Assembly (NCBI GenBank): GCA_036346275.1
Contig: CM070725.1
Span: forward strand, 16,296,216 to 16,360,215
Origin: Otatea glauca
Lineage: Eukaryota; Streptophyta; Magnoliopsida; Poales; Poaceae
Reading direction: 5' to 3'
DNA: 64,000 nt
Each line of letters starts with the position of its first letter. Within the stretch, counting starts at the first letter, position 1. The translations under genes were made by a program, and so were the position numbers. The notes under the pieces were generated by a model. It searched no databases and was not told the origin of the DNA. It saw only the letters and a list, made by a program, of their open reading frames with translations. Shown here piece by piece: positions 46,015-58,334 of the stretch.

Positions 46015-49000
46015 ATGTCGTGGCGGAGTGCTCGCGCCAAGACGGACCGTGCGCTTCGGCTTAGTGAAGAAGGGCTTCCTCATGCCGCAGACCTTTCCGG
46101 CTGGAGGGTGCCGACCGGGGCTACCACCCCCGCGCCGCGAGGCGACGAGATCGTGGTGCCCGCCTCGTTCTTCGAGCGCGGCTTTGGCCTGCCGCTGCAC
46201 CCGTTCGTCCGGGGGCTGTTGTTTCATTACAAGGTGGAGGTGCACCATCTCAGCCTAATGGGGTCCTCCACATCGCCATCTTCATCACGCTGCGAAGCCT
46301 TCTTGGGGATCGAGCCGCACTGGGCGTTGTGGAGGCACTTCTTCTAGGCAAGGCTCTGGAAGGACAGGCCGTCGGACGCCGCGGCGCCTCTGGGTGGCTG
46401 GCCCTCGGCCGCCCGGTCGAGCACGGAGTACTGGAGGTAAAGCGCCCTCGTCTAACAAGGGTGGCGTTCGAATGGCTCTCGTTCAACGTCGGCGACAGCG
46501 CCCCTCGTTTCACCGGAGAGCTTCCCATGGCGAAGGAGCGGTGGGCTGGGCGCCAAAAGAGGGAGAAGAACAAGCCGCCCCGATCGTGGAGCGGATCGGG
46601 GCTCAAAGGAGGCGGGGCTCACGGGGCGTGGTTGTGCGCGCCTTCATGGGGATCGCGTGCAACCACTTGTGCATGAGCCGCACCCTGTTCCGGTATCGGG
46701 CCGTCCGGCCGGGCGAGGATGGCGAACCCGAAGCTGGCGCGTCGAGGTGGAGGCTCGGGTGGCGGCCGTTCTGGCGAGCGCCATCGTGGCGCGGATGGCC
46801 ACCGAGCCATTCTCGGCTTTTCGCCCGAATCCGTAAGCCGGTGAAATTCCTTCGCTTCTCTTTTCTTTGTCCTTCGACTTGACCGACATTCCTGCATCCT
46901 CTCGAGGGCTCATGGGGATGTCTTCCAGCGCCGCTCGGGGATAAGAAGCGCGGCGGCCCCGGCGAGGGCAGCGGTCGACTCCTCCCGCAAGAAGCGGAAG
47001 GAGGAAAGGAGGAGGAAGAAAAGTAAGGAACGCCTTGTGGCGCAGCGCGGCGAGGATGTGTCGAGACCACCGCCGTGGGGCGACCTCCAGCAGCGGTGGC
47101 GGGAGTGCCTCGGCCACCCCTATGGTGGGTTTTTTTTCGACTGCCGCCGTGGCGCCCGGCGTGGACTCGGCCGAGGCGGCATCACGGGCCCGTGGCTACG
47201 GATCCCAGTGGGGTGATCTTGCGCTTGTCGTCGTCGCGTCTCGGTGGAGGTGGCCGAGAAGCGGCCGGCCGACTTGCCTTATGGCGGGGGCGGCAAAGAG
47301 GCGCGCGTGCCACGCACCCTTCGGCCTTGTAAGTGTATTATTATTTTATTTTGGAGCATTTTCTTTTTGGCAAAGCCGCCGGCGACTCTTGAATCTTTGC
47401 AGCGTCAGCGCCTATCTTGGGGTGATCGTGGGCGTGCCACATCGGCCCCGCAGTAATGTGGCGCCCGATGATTTGGTGACCCGGTTGGGTCGGCGAAGGT
47501 CGAGCGTCGGCGTTGGCGTCGAGGGCGCCGAGGGCAGAGCCCACCCGAGGTCGTGCGAAGAAGAACTTCCGCCGCCTCGGTGAGACCCTCGGACGGCGTG
47601 ATCGTCGTTTGGAGGATGAGACAATGGCGTTGCGGTGATCGCGCCCGATCGTGGCGGCCGGCGACGAGTGCCCGACCCTCGTCGTGGGAGGTGCCGGCCG
47701 ATGCCCCTCGGCGCAGTCGCGAGGATTCTGAAGGTTGACCTCGTCACCCTTGCCCATGGTGCTTTGGGACGGGTGGCGTCCGCCCGAGCGGCGGCGGAGG
47801 CGCCGCCGGGTGTAATTCGGGCGGGCATCATGGGTGAGGCGGAGGAGAGCGAGTGGGCCACCCCCGGCGAAGCGCGCCGACGGCGAAGCGAGATAGGCGG
47901 ATCCGTGAAGGTCTGGCCCTTGCTCTGAAGTCTTCCACGGTATTTGGATATGATGGTCGGGAGTCACCCGATCGCCCGGTAGGTCAGCCGAAAAAGTTCT
48001 GATTCGTTGCACATTTTTGATAGTTCATCCGTGCGACCAACGGAGTGTCCACATTTTTGCAGCACTTGCGGGCTCGCTTCATGCGTCGGTCGAGCTCTGC
48101 GGCGCTCCGACGATCGGTAGGCAGTGCGGGAGGAGTCTGCGATCGGTGCGCTTGAGTGCGCCTAGCCCAGAGGCCACTGGGCATTAGGCGGTCGGGCGGT
48201 GGTGATCCGCCAAGGATTTGAAGAGGCCACAAAGGCCCTTCATGATGGCGCCTAGGAGCCAAGGCTTTGAGGCGAAAGTGGCGGGCGAGTCCTCCCGATG
48301 GAGGTCACGAGGCCAAGGATGCCGCCGTTGCGCGGAGGGGATCGCGTGACGCAGTAACACGTCTGCGGACCGAGCGGAACAAGGCTCGAGGGGCATTGCG
48401 AGTTCGCCCGTGCGGGCGATCTTTCGAAGGAGTGGCCGAGTGAAGACTTCATCGAGGCGCGAAGTCGGAAGGCGGCAATCGACCAACTCATGGCCGGTAA
48501 GTGTCTCAATTCTTCAATTAAGTTTGGGGTGCGACCCACAGGCGAACTTATCCAAAATCTCCGCAATCTGAGGCGAAGAAGAATCGGCGTCGCCGTGGAA
48601 GGCGCAGAGAACGGCCGCCGCCGCGGCGTGGCGATCATGGCGGGGCGAGGCCGGCGGCGTTGAAGGTTCTTGAGGACGGTCGGGCGAGATGAGCGCCGAG
48701 TGGAGGCCCTCGCAAGGCGGTCGGGAGGTCTGCGACCGCATCCTGGAGCCGGGCGGGCAGTGAGTGCCTTGCCCTTGGCTGGCCAGTGCGGACCGTAGAA
48801 GAGGCGGTGGTCACCGGCGCTGCGCTTGAGCTTCATCGGCGCTGGTCAACACCATCTCGTACTCGACGGCATCGACCTCGCGGTGGTGGGGGCGGCGTGG
48901 TGGGAACCGGATCGGCGAGGAGATCGATCGGTTCGAGCTCTTGGTTGAGCCCGACGCCGGGAGATCGCCGGCCGCATCCGCCATGAGCCGCCCTCGAGAA

Positions 49001-49030
49001 GCGAGGCGACCAACTCTCCGCCTCGCCACC
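46015..49030 (+). pseudogene. Opposite-strand ORF of the Tat element, 'putative gypsy type transposon' family
   Basis: Starting at ATG 46015, the plus strand encodes a protein with GDEIVVPASFFERGFGLPLH then PFVRGLLFHYKVEVHHL, CEAFLGIEPHWALWRHFF after a frameshift, and WLSFNVGD and RAFMG segments to about 46835. This is the pattern annotated in grass genomes as a putative gypsy type transposon domain (PF04195), normally followed by an acidic linker and coiled coil. A likely intron donor follows at about 46830 (CCGAATCC/GTAAGCC). Acidic, Glu/Lys-rich frames continue to about 49030 but are too broken to trace. It runs opposite to pol and lies between integrase and the 3' LTR, as in related Tat elements. 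Its function is not established. Confidence 0.72.
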
Positions 49031-49304
49031 GGTCGCGCCAAGAAGAATAGAAAAAGTTAGCTTTATCCTTCTTAGATTGTAAAGACCGTTATTTAAACAA
49101 TCTTGAAATTATCAAGTCCAGAATCGTCCCTCGTCCTTTTCAGTATTTAGGATGAGCGTTTGGCGACCATAGCCCTAAGGACCGCGAGGGCCACTTATGC
49201 GTAGGTCGGGTTGTTTTGGGAGGAGCGAGGTGGATTGGAGACTTGGCTATCACGTGTTAGGCGCACTTGTGAGGATAAGTGTTCTAGACCGGCCGGGGAT
49301 CTTT

Positions 49305-49612
49305 CCACTCGGGCACTTCCTTCTTCCGCAAAGTGCTACCATAGCCGTGGGCGTAGGCCGTAACACTTGGGTTGAGAGGGTTCTGCTCGGGATGGACCTC
49401 ATGACGGTCGGGTCACGTGCCCTCATAGCGCGTGGGATAGCTGAGTTCGTGCGGGGGAGGAGTGTTCCCTGCCGACCCAAAGGTCACTCCACTCGGGTAC
49501 TTCCTTCTTCCGCGAAGTGTTAGCAACCATAGCCGCTCGGGCGTAGGCTGTAGCACTTGGGTCAAAGGAGTTACCGCTCGGGAAGGACCTTGTGGTCGGT
49601 TGGGTCATCAAC
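49305..49612 (+). repeat. Two-copy tandem repeat, about 184-bp period
   Basis: The text CCACTCGGGCACTTCCTTCT, then TCCGC...AGTGTTA and GGCGTAGGC...AGCACTTGGG, appears at 49305 and again at 49489, with several substitutions. It lies just downstream of the integrase C-terminus in element orientation, in the Tat 3' region. Confidence 0.8.
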
Positions 49613-49734
49613 CAGCGCAAGTGCCGGCCAGGGAGCGACTGAGCAGAGGCGCGAAGGCAGCCCCGAGTCGTCGCTGCAGCGACCAGTGCTCGGAAGGAAG
49701 AAGGTAAAGAGCATGCTAGGAAGAGGAAAAGAGT

Positions 49735-52700
49735 TTAGGGATAGAATCGCCTTAACTTTTCAATGTTCCAGGCATTAGGGAGGATCGACCATCGGCGTCC
49801 TTGAGTCGGAAGGTGCGGTCGGAGAACTTCCACGGCGGTGAAAGGACCCTCCGGCGTCGGCTTGTGCTTATCTTTGGTTATGCGGACCCGACGCAGAACC
49901 AAGTCGCCCGGCGAAGGATCGATCCTCGAACTTGGCGGTGTGGTAGCGGCGCGAGGCTTGTTGATATCTCGGCCGCGCGGGCGGCCACGTCGCGCGCCTC
50001 GTCGAGCTAGTCGATGGCGTCTTGTTGCGGCGAGCCCGAGCCTCATCGAAGCTTGCAATCTCGGGAGCCGTATTCGGTCGATGGGCAAAGCGGCCGGGCG
50101 CGAACACCATAAAGAAGGTGTGAACCCGGTCGCCGGTCGGCGTGGTCGCGGACTCAGAGGATGGAGGCGGCTCGGCTACCGGCGCCTGCGAAATGCTTGA
50201 GCCGGATCGAAGATCCGCGGCAGAGTCCTTGAAGGATCATGCCGTTAGTGCGCTCGACACGGCCGTTAGTCCGCGGATGGGCTCTCGCTGCCCAATCGAC
50301 ACGGATGTTGAAGTCGCCACGAGAACTCGAAATTCCTTCCCGTGAAGCGTGTTCCGTTGCCGGTGATGATGGAGTTTGGGACTCCAAACCTAAAAGCGAT
50401 GTCGCGGAAGAAGATGGCGCTTGTACCGGCGTGGCGCTCACGACCGGCTTGGCCTCTATCCACTTGGTGAACTTATCTACGCGACGGCGGTGGGTGAAGC
50501 CCGGGCGCTTTCTGAAGGCGAGCAAATCGAGTCCCAGACGGCAAAGGCCACGTGATGGGGATCGTCTGTAAAGCAAAATTGGCGGATCGTCTGTAGAGCA
50601 AAGCGGCATCCTTCGCGGTGCGTCACGATATGCTCGGCGTCGACACAGCGGTTGGCGATGAAACCTTGTCGAAAGGCCTTTCCCACAAGAGATCGGGTGC
50701 TGCGTGGTGACCGCAGACTCACTGTATGTCGTCCCAATGATTGTTTTCCTTGGTCGGTCAAGATACATTTTGGAGGACCCGGAGGACTCCTTTGTAGAAG
50801 TGCGGGCGTCGGGGCGAAGGATTTGCCCGTCAGGCGGGCGCGGGCCTCGGTCGGGTCGGAAGTGACCCGTCCGTCAAGCGGTCGATGTAGGGCCTCCTCG
50901 GTCGGACTCAAGTGCTAGCACACGCGGCAGATCCGGCCAAGTCGCCCGGCCGCGGCGTCGGTCGGGCGGCCGTCTTTGGATTGGTCGGGTGGCGCGCGGC
51001 CGCCGAGTCGGTGGATGATGGGCGCAGGAGGTCGAGAGCGAAGATCCGGGCGGGACGGGCTCTCTGGAGGCAAGATTGGCGGTGATCGGCCTCGCCATTG
51101 TAGCGTCGGTAGCTATGGTGAAGCTCGAAACCCTTGAACGCTCCTCGGCCGGCGTACTTCTCGGCGATGCAGCGGCCATGCGGGCGTCTCGGGCTCCGCG
51201 GCCTTCATGACTTGGTCGACGACAAGCTTGGAGTCCCGTGGGCGTAGAGTCGGCGAGCACCGAGGTCGGCAGCGATCCGGAGACCGTTGGCGAGCCTCGT
51301 ACTCGGCAATGTTGTTGGTCGCGTCGAAGAGCAACCTAATGGCGTATTGAAGCTTTGTTCCCGAGTGGGAGATGATGGCGACTCCGCGCCGCGCCATTCT
51401 TGGTGTAAGACCCGTCGAAGTACATTGTCGATGCTGGGGTCTTCGACCCTTTGGTGGTGCACAGGCCGGTCCACTCGGCGGCGAAGTCGGCGAACTGCGA
51501 CTTGATCGCCGTCAGGGGCGTATATTATGCCATGGCCGCTAAGCTCGGCGCCCATTTGGCTATCCTTCACGAGGCATCGCGATTGTGGATGATCTCGCCT
51601 AGTGGGGCGTGGTCACCACGGTGATGGCGTCTTGATCGAAGTAGTGAGCGAGTTTCCTCTTTGCGATGAGCACCGCGTGGAGTAACTTCGCACTGTGGGT
51701 GCCGAGTCTTGGACTCGGAAAGTACCTCAGCGATGAAGTAGACCGGCCGTTGTACCTTGAGCTCACGGCCTTCTTCCGCTTCGCTCCACCACAAGGGCGC
51801 GGCGGCTTGGGTAGTGGCGCGATGTAGAGAAGCGGCGGTTCACAGTGCCGGGCGACGGGGGCGAGGCGAGGCAGGAAGGCCTTCAAGCGGGTGAGGGCCT
51901 CCCGAGCCTCGGTGTCAAGCCCAAGCGGTCGGTTTCTTGAGCGACTGTAGAGCGGCATTCGCGTTCGAGGCGAGACACGAAGCGGCTCAAAGCCGCGGGC
52001 ATCGGTCGACCTCTGGACCCCTTTGAGGTTCTTGGCCGGGCCCATCCTTGCGATCGCCGAGATCTTCTCTGATTGGCCTCGATGCCTCGCTCGAGGCGAT
52101 GAAGCCTAAGAGCTTTCCTTTGGGGACCCCAAGACGCACTTCTGCGGGTTGAGCTTTATGCGAAACCGTCGAAGGTTCGCGAAAGTCTCTTCTAGGTCGG
52201 CGATAAGGTCGTCGACCTTCTGGTCTTTACGACAATATCGTCGACATACGCCTCAACGTTGCGGCCGATCGGTCATTGAAGCACGTTTGCATACATCGGC
52301 TGGTATGTAGCGCCCGCGTTCTTCAGCGAAGGGCATTGTGACATAGCGAGCAGGCGAGCGGAGTGATGAAGGAAGTCGCGGTGGTCGGACTCCTTTAGCG
52401 CAATCTGGTGGTAGCGAGTAGGCATCGAAAGGAAGAGACTCGCACCCGGTGGAGTCGATGACTTAGTCGATGCGAGTAAGGGAATGGGTCCTTAGGGCAT
52501 GCTTTGTTGAGACTCGTATAGTCAACACACATTCTCCATTGCCCGTTCTTCTTTTTACAAGTCTGGGTTGGCTAGCCACTCGTGGTGGCGCACCTCTTTC
52601 TGAACCTGCGCCAAGAGTTTGGCGATCTCCTCCCCTATAACCTGCGCCTTTCCTCGTCGAGCGGCGCGGCGTTAGGCGGCCGGCTTTGAGCACCGGTCGG

Positions 52701-53450
52701 ACGCTCAGGAGTGCTCGGCGACCTCCTTTGGAATGCCGGCATGTCGGAGGACCTCCATGCGAAGACATCTTTGTTAGTGCGGAGGAAGTCGGCGGCGCTT
52801 TCCTATTTGGCGGGGCGTGGCTCCGACCCGCCGCGGTCTTGGTCGGATCACGAGGATCGGCCGTGACCTCCGCCGTGTCCTCGGCGGATTTGAAGGATCC
52901 GCCCACGATTTCTTTGGATTCGGGGCCGGACTCGCGGCTTCCCTCACGAGCTTGTTGAGTTCCGCGAGGCAGCGACCGCCGGCGAGCTCGCGTTGCCGCG
53001 CTCGCGATTGAAGGCAAGCTGGAAAGGCGATGCGCGGTAATGACTCCATGCGGTCCGGGCATCTTGACGAGGTAGGCGTGGCGGGGATCGCCATGAACTT
53101 GGCGTAGCATGGCCTCCCGAGGATGGCGTGGTAGGCGCCGGAAATCCACGACCTCGAAGGTGAGGTCTCGGTGCGGAAGTTTCCGGCTCCCGAAGGTGGC
53201 GGCGGTCGACTGCGGCGGATGGGCTTCTTGGCGGGATGGCGCCATGGAAGGTGCCTTGCTTGGCGGGAGGCTTGGCGCGGGACCCCATGGCGTCGAGCGT
53301 CTCAGCGTAGAGGATGTTAAGGCGCGCCCCGTCCATCGGCACCTTCGTGGCGCCGTTCGACGACGGGTGACCACCGGCGGTACCTCCCGGTGTGGGGCGC
53401 GATCGGGGTGATCGGTCCGATCAAAGGTGATCGGGAACTCGACCACGAAG
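49735..53450 (-). pseudogene. Tat-lineage pol: protease, RT, RNase H, second RNase H, integrase
   Basis: Minus-strand segments in several frames give the full pol order. The protease region is at about 53446-53280 (VEFPITFDRTDHPDR, then LNILYAETLDAMG). RT has NGQWRMCVDYTSLNKACPKD at about 52550-52490, the catalytic YVDD at 52248-52237, and LRRFRIKLNPQKC at about 52180-52140. RNase H has PVYFIAEVLSESKTRHPQ at about 51740. The second, archaeal-type RNase H has MYFDGSYTKNGA at about 51425-51390, TKLQYAIRLLFDATNNIAEYEA at about 51360-51295, and SKLVVDQVMK. Integrase has CRRRAYRDAP, VDKFTKWIEAKPV at about 50475-50440 and ARAHPRTNGRVERTNG at about 50290-50240. The C-terminal domain has PGDLVLRRVRITKDKHKPT and ends LRRFYP at 49738. 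Most breaks are 1-2 base indels, so the enzyme is not readable as one frame here. Confidence 0.9.
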
Positions 53451-53639
53451 ATATTGGGGGCGCCCGTAGCGGCGGTGTGGACCTCGCGATAGCGAGCTTA
53501 GTCGGCGCTTGTCGGCGTAGCAAGCCGGTCCTCCGAAGATCATGAGGCGGCCGTCGGGCTCGGGAACTCGTCGTCGCCTTCTTCTCCGCCGTTCGCGGGG
53601 CGCGCGAGCTTCTTTCCTTTGCCGGCGTGATGGGGCGCT

Positions 53640-55430
53640 AGAGATAGCGCCTCGGGACTTGCGATCCGGTACTTGTGCTTGCGGAGAACCCATGGTTCGG
53701 GCATGGGCGTCCATCAATTTCTCGAAGTGGTCGGGCGGCGGTCGGCGCGCTCTTGCTGGCGAGCGGTCGGCCGTGGCGACCACTGGGTCTCACGGATCTG
53801 CTTCGTCGCTTCGCTTGTCGGCGGTCGGGAGAGACCGTTTGGGCCGGGCTCTGCTGGGCCTTTCCTCCGCCGAAAATAGCCCTACGGCCTCCTCGCGGGG
53901 CGTGGTTGATGGCAATGTCGAGGAGTTCCTTGGTGGTCGGGGCTTGAGCGGCCGACTTGTGCACCAAGGCCTTGCGGAGGTGCCGTAGATGAAGGCTCCC
54001 ACGACATCGGCGTCGGAGATGTCGGGAGCTCGTTACTGTGGCGGAAAACCTCGGATGTAGTCGGAGAGTCTCCCGGCTGCTTGTTTGCAGCCCGCCAGTC
54101 AGGAGTTTCGAGCGCTTGTAAGTGCCAGAAGTTACCGACGAAGAGATTCTTCAAGTCGGCCAGTTCTGGCAGTTTTGGCGGCGGTACTCGAGCGAGCTCG
54201 GCCGAGTCCATGAGTAGATGGGGAAGTCTTGGATGATGAAGAGATCATCTGTCGCTCCCCGGCCCGACATGCGAGGCGGTAATCTTGAGCAGACACGGGT
54301 TGGTGGCCCGGTGTACTTAGCAATGTTGGTAGGCGCCGGAATCGGGCGGAAATCCGCTGGCGGATCCCTTGGCAAAAAGCCGTGGTCGGGACCATGGGGC
54401 TCGGGCTGCGATAGTGGCGCTCACCATCCGCAACACGTGAGTGGCGGCGTCCTCCGCCATCTTTCTTGGCGCCTCGAGGTGGCGCGGATGTAAACAAACA
54501 TTACCGAGGTTTGGCGCACCGAGTGCGTGAGGCTGGGGTGGTTCATGGTGGGGTGCGGTCTTGGCGCACCGGCCGGCTCCATGCATGATGCAGGCCCAGT
54601 GGCGGAAGTAGCGCCCGGTGTGGTAGGGCCGAGAGCTGCATGTCTTTGTCTGACGCGCGCTCCACCACCCCGAAGGTTCGGTAGGTAGCTCGGCCTCGGG
54701 TTTGCGGGCTCGGAAGGCCTCGGGCGACATTGCGGCCGCGACCACGTTTTGGCTTGCGTGAGGAAAAAGCGGGGGCGCGGATTACGCCCCCAACTTGTGG
54801 TGCTCTTGGCGCGCGCCCGTGCGCGTCGCCCGGCACTTGCGGCGGGCTCGGGCTCGTCTGCTCAGTCGGCTGGGCGGTCGAGCTCGACCCTTCGCTCCTC
54901 GAGCTCTCGCGTTGCCGTTGGAGCTCGGTAGCGGTGAGCTGGCGCGTTCGGTGGCGCCGCGGCTGGTATCCCCTCCACGTGCCTCGGTCGCCGGACGGGG
55001 ACCGTCGTAACCACGGTAGCTACGACCAAATCGGCGATGCCCGCCACGTTGCACTCGCGAGTCCGCTGCGGCGGGATACTCAGCGTCGGGTGGGCCGTGG
55101 TGGAAGAGTCTTCCGACAACTTCGTGGGCGGAGGTTGGCATGTAGCGACCGCCGCCACCGATCGCGAGCCTACGGGGTGACATGGTCACCGCCCGGGCCT
55201 CTGGAGTTTCGCCGACGCGGCGAGCACTCCTCGGGTTCGGCCGGGGCTGCGGGCGCCCAAGCCGGAGCTTAAGCGAAATCGCCGGAGAGGGCGCCCAAGC
55301 TCTCGTGGCGCTGTCTTCGGAGGCAGCGGGGACAGCGTGAGCCCTCCGTCGGGGTGGCGCGAAGTCGAGGGCGAGCGGATCCGGTTCCCGCGCGATCATG
55401 CCGTCGCGATGGGTGGATGCCATCGGGAGA
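53640..55430 (-). pseudogene. Tat-lineage gag, decayed
   Basis: Minus-strand fragments upstream of the protease show gypsy gag features, notably LPELADLKNLFVGNFWH at about 54160-54110, an FSKQ-like/NELP piece near 54030, and AFIYGTSARPW at about 53995-53960. Arg/Pro-rich low-complexity segments fill the 5' part to about 55430. No zinc knuckle could be read. Frames change often. Confidence 0.7.
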
Positions 55431-55466
55431 TAAGCGGAATCGGAGATGGTGATGAAGACGCGAAGA

Positions 55467-55486
55467 CCCTACAGCGCGCCAGCAGC
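55467..55486 (-). promoter_or_regulatory. Degenerate primer-binding site of the Tat element
   Basis: Immediately after the 5' LTR the minus strand reads GCTGGCGCGCTGTAGGG, a damaged form of the TGGCGCCGTCTGTGGG start common after Tat-type LTRs of grasses. One or two bases appear to be missing, as elsewhere in the element. Confidence 0.55.
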
Positions 55487-56369
55487 GGCCGGCGTTTTGG
55501 GGGCTGGAGCGGCAAGTAAATTTGTAAGTCTAGAAGTCGCGTTCCACTCACTGAATGGTTAGACTCGTGAGTCCAAGATGTATCTTGGTTGGTGAAGGTC
55601 CCTACTCGATTCGTGTGTGGTGGTGTTGTATTACTCTTGATACAGATAGTGCACAAAGTTTTACAAGCGAGAATGCCAATGGCTTAGCGAGAGGGTTTGA
55701 TAGCGCTCTCTCCTTTCTTGTTCTTGCTCGTTGCCTCCTGAATCGTTTAGCCTGCCTCCTTTTATCTGAAGGAAGGGCGGGTTACATCGAGTTAGGAGGA
55801 AGCGAGGTGACCTACGCTAGGAGCTCGGTCCTTCGTCCTGTGGATGAGTCGCCACCGTCTTGCCCATCTTTGGGTTGGTAGCCTTGGTGGTCGGGGAGGT
55901 TAGGTATTTCGGGAAGTAGCGTACTTGCCTCTGTGATCCTTGCGAATCTTGGCGTCGAGTGCGTGGCGTTGGTCTTTGCCTCGGGAGGGCGTGCGCTCGT
56001 CTTTATCGTGGTAGTTGATGGGGTGGAAGCTTTGTCTTCTGATCACGGATCTTCTTGGGAAGGAGCCACCGCCCTTGTATAGTCGCTCGATTGACCTTAT
56101 CAGAAGTGCGTGGCGGTAGGCGGTGAGGACGACACGCGGCACTCGGCGTTCACCACCTTGGTTTGGTTGGAGTCGGAGATCCCGCCCGCCAAGAGGGGTC
56201 GGGGCGCTGTCTGGTCGGATCGCTTCCCCTGGCGGTCGGGAGCGGATGCCTTCTGTGATCTCATGAGCGATTCGGTCGTGGCGGGCGGGCGCGACTGTTA
56301 GGTGGAGATATGCTTGAGGCGCTGGCTCGTCGCCGGGCTGTTGGGGTATCCTTTTATTAGTATTCGTCA
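55487..56369 (-). repeat. 5' LTR of the Tat element
   Basis: About 883 bp. It starts TGACGAATACTAATAAAAGG on the minus strand directly after the target duplication at 56370-56374. Its inner end is fixed by alignment to 41587 (GGCCGGCG against TGTCGGCG). Confidence 0.9.
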
Positions 56370-56374
56370 CCCCT

Positions 56375-57679
56375 TTTCTGATCTGACCGAATATGTTACC
56401 AAGGCGGAAATCATTGATGGTGCAAAACAACAATGCCGTAGGATGAAGTACTCGCTTGTACTCATCCCATACACATACACCTTCGTTCCACAAGTATCAC
56501 AAGATCTTCCACCAATGGTTGTAGGTATACATCAATATCATTGCCGGTTGTCTCGGCCCTTGGATAGCGGCGACGCATAATGTACTTCGTTTCATACACA
56601 ACCAACGAGGAAGGTTGTAGATCTGAGAGTCACGGGCCAAGTGCTATGAATACTACTCATGTTACGAAAGGATTCATTCCATCCGTACTCAACTCAAACC
56701 TTATATTCCTCGGTTCATTTCCAAAGTCCTTCCTAAAGAGCCTATCAATGGTTCTCCATGGCGAGAATCAGCAGGTGTCTCGACTTTCCATCCTTTTACG
56801 CTCTTACGAGTGCCATCGCATCGATTGGGCATGCTTTTATTTCCAAATAAGCGCTTCAACCGAGGAATTCTTGGTAAATACCACACCACTTTAGCGGGAG
56901 CTCCTTTCTTCACCACGGTGCCCTCATTTGTCATGGCCTTTACACTTGTATCGCGATGATTTGCACACGGGCATACATGCATGTCTGTATACTCTTTGCG
57001 ATAGAGTATACAATCGTTTGGACATGCATGTATTCTTTCTACTTCAATCCCAATGGACATACAACCTTCTTAGCTAAATAAGTGGTTATCGGCAATACAT
57101 TTCCATCGGAAGCATGTCCGCTAAGAGATGTAATAGCGCCGTGAAACTCTTATCGGACCAACCATTGCTTGCCTTCAATTTTAGAAGTGAAAGCACGGTG
57201 TGCAACTTTGTGTATTTCTCCTTGCAACCGGGAACAAAGGTGTGTCGAGTCGTCCAACAAACCCTTCAATTGATTAAACTCTCTCTGACTAGTGTAGTTC
57301 CCTTCTACATCGCGCAACATCTGAGTAAGATTATTATCGTCATCAATGTCCAACCTATCCTCATCAGATCCATTACTAATGTCAGCTGCCATAATGCCTT
57401 CTCCATCATCCAATACGTTATCACCTTCATGTATGTTTTCCTCTTCACCGTGACTTGTCCAACGTGTATAGCCAAGTACAAAACCTCTTCGAATCAAGTG
57501 CAAGTGGATGTGCTCTTTGTCTGAAAACATTTTCTCATTCTTGCAATCAATGCATGGACAATGTATGTACTCCGTTTTCTTGTGCAACTTGTTCTCCTCA
57601 GTTGCTCTTAGAAAAGTAGATACCCGTCGATGTAATCTCTAACATAGCAGTTCGCATTGTACATCCATCTCCGGTCCAT
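56375..57679 (-). pseudogene. TNP2-type CACTA transposase, N-terminal segment
   Basis: From ATG 57679 the minus strand encodes MDRRWMYNANCYVRDYIDG, then CPCIDCKNEK with a zinc-binding look (Transpos_assoc domain), LGYTRWTSHGEE, and an acidic stretch. After a frameshift come the TNP2 landmarks IHACPNDCILYRKEY (about 57030-56985), WYLPRIPRLKRLFGNK (about 56880-56830) and LLFCTINDF (about 56430). It stops at the retrotransposon target site 56374 and resumes at 41581. Comparison with the homologous gene at 62933-63976 shows several frame breaks at CAG triplets. The full enzyme would bind the TIRs and cut the element out. Confidence 0.87.
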
Positions 57680-57684
57680 CTAAA

Positions 57685-58330
57685 ATTAATTAACATATAA
57701 AATTTGATTAAAAAACTAATCTAAATACTTATCTTGTAAAGAAGCTAGATAATAAATTCATCATCTAAAAATGATGAGCACCCACCTACCAAATTAACTA
57801 AAATTTCATGTATATTAATATCCACTAATCTTAAATAAATAAATTTAATATATGCAAGATGTATATTATACGTGCACACTAATGGAACCAAATTAATAGT
57901 AATTAAAAAACTAATCTAATTACTTATCATCTAAAGAAGCTAGATAATAAATTCATCATCTACCAAATTAACTTAAAATGCAATTTATATTAAATATATG
58001 CTTGATCATAATTCATCATCTATAAAAGGAACACAACATCATCTAATTAATCTAGCTAGGAAATAAATTCATCAACTACAAAATGGTAGGTAAATAAAAA
58101 TAAACAAAATCTAAACTATTCATCTCATCTACATATAAACCTTAATTGAACTAGGTTTAAAAATTAAATTGCAACAAGTTTAACACAAATCAAGAGAGGA
58201 GAAAAAATAACTCACCAAGGAACAACTAGAGGAAGTACAACACAAGAATTGGAGAAAACGAAATCTGAAAATTAGAAGTTTTGGTTTGCTCTCGGGAGGA
58301 AGAAGACCGGTCTTGCTCGACCACCTACTT
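57685..58330. other. AT-rich 5' region of the CACTA element
   Basis: AT-rich DNA between the transposase start and the right subterminal array. It has loosely repeated phrases (AAGCTAGATAATAAATTCATCATCTA twice, near 57742-57771 and 57937-57962). It probably holds the transposase promoter. No ORF. Confidence 0.55.
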
Positions 58331-58334
58331 ATAA

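Larger units (their letters stand above)
41587..56369 (-). mobile_element. Ty3/gypsy retrotransposon, Tat lineage, inserted into the CACTA transposase
   Basis: LTRs of about 880 bp (41587-42465 and 55487-56369) bound a 14.8-kb element. On the minus strand the outer ends read TGACGAATAC...CGCCGACA, flanked by the 5-bp target duplication AGGGG (plus-strand CCCCT at 41582-41586 and 56370-56374). In element order it has gag, protease, RT, RNase H, a second (archaeal-type) RNase H, integrase, an opposite-strand ORF, and a 3' region with a minisatellite. The extra RNase H, the large 3' region with tandem repeats and an opposite-strand ORF are known traits of Tat elements. Reading frames are broken by many 1-2 base indels. 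Confidence 0.92.
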
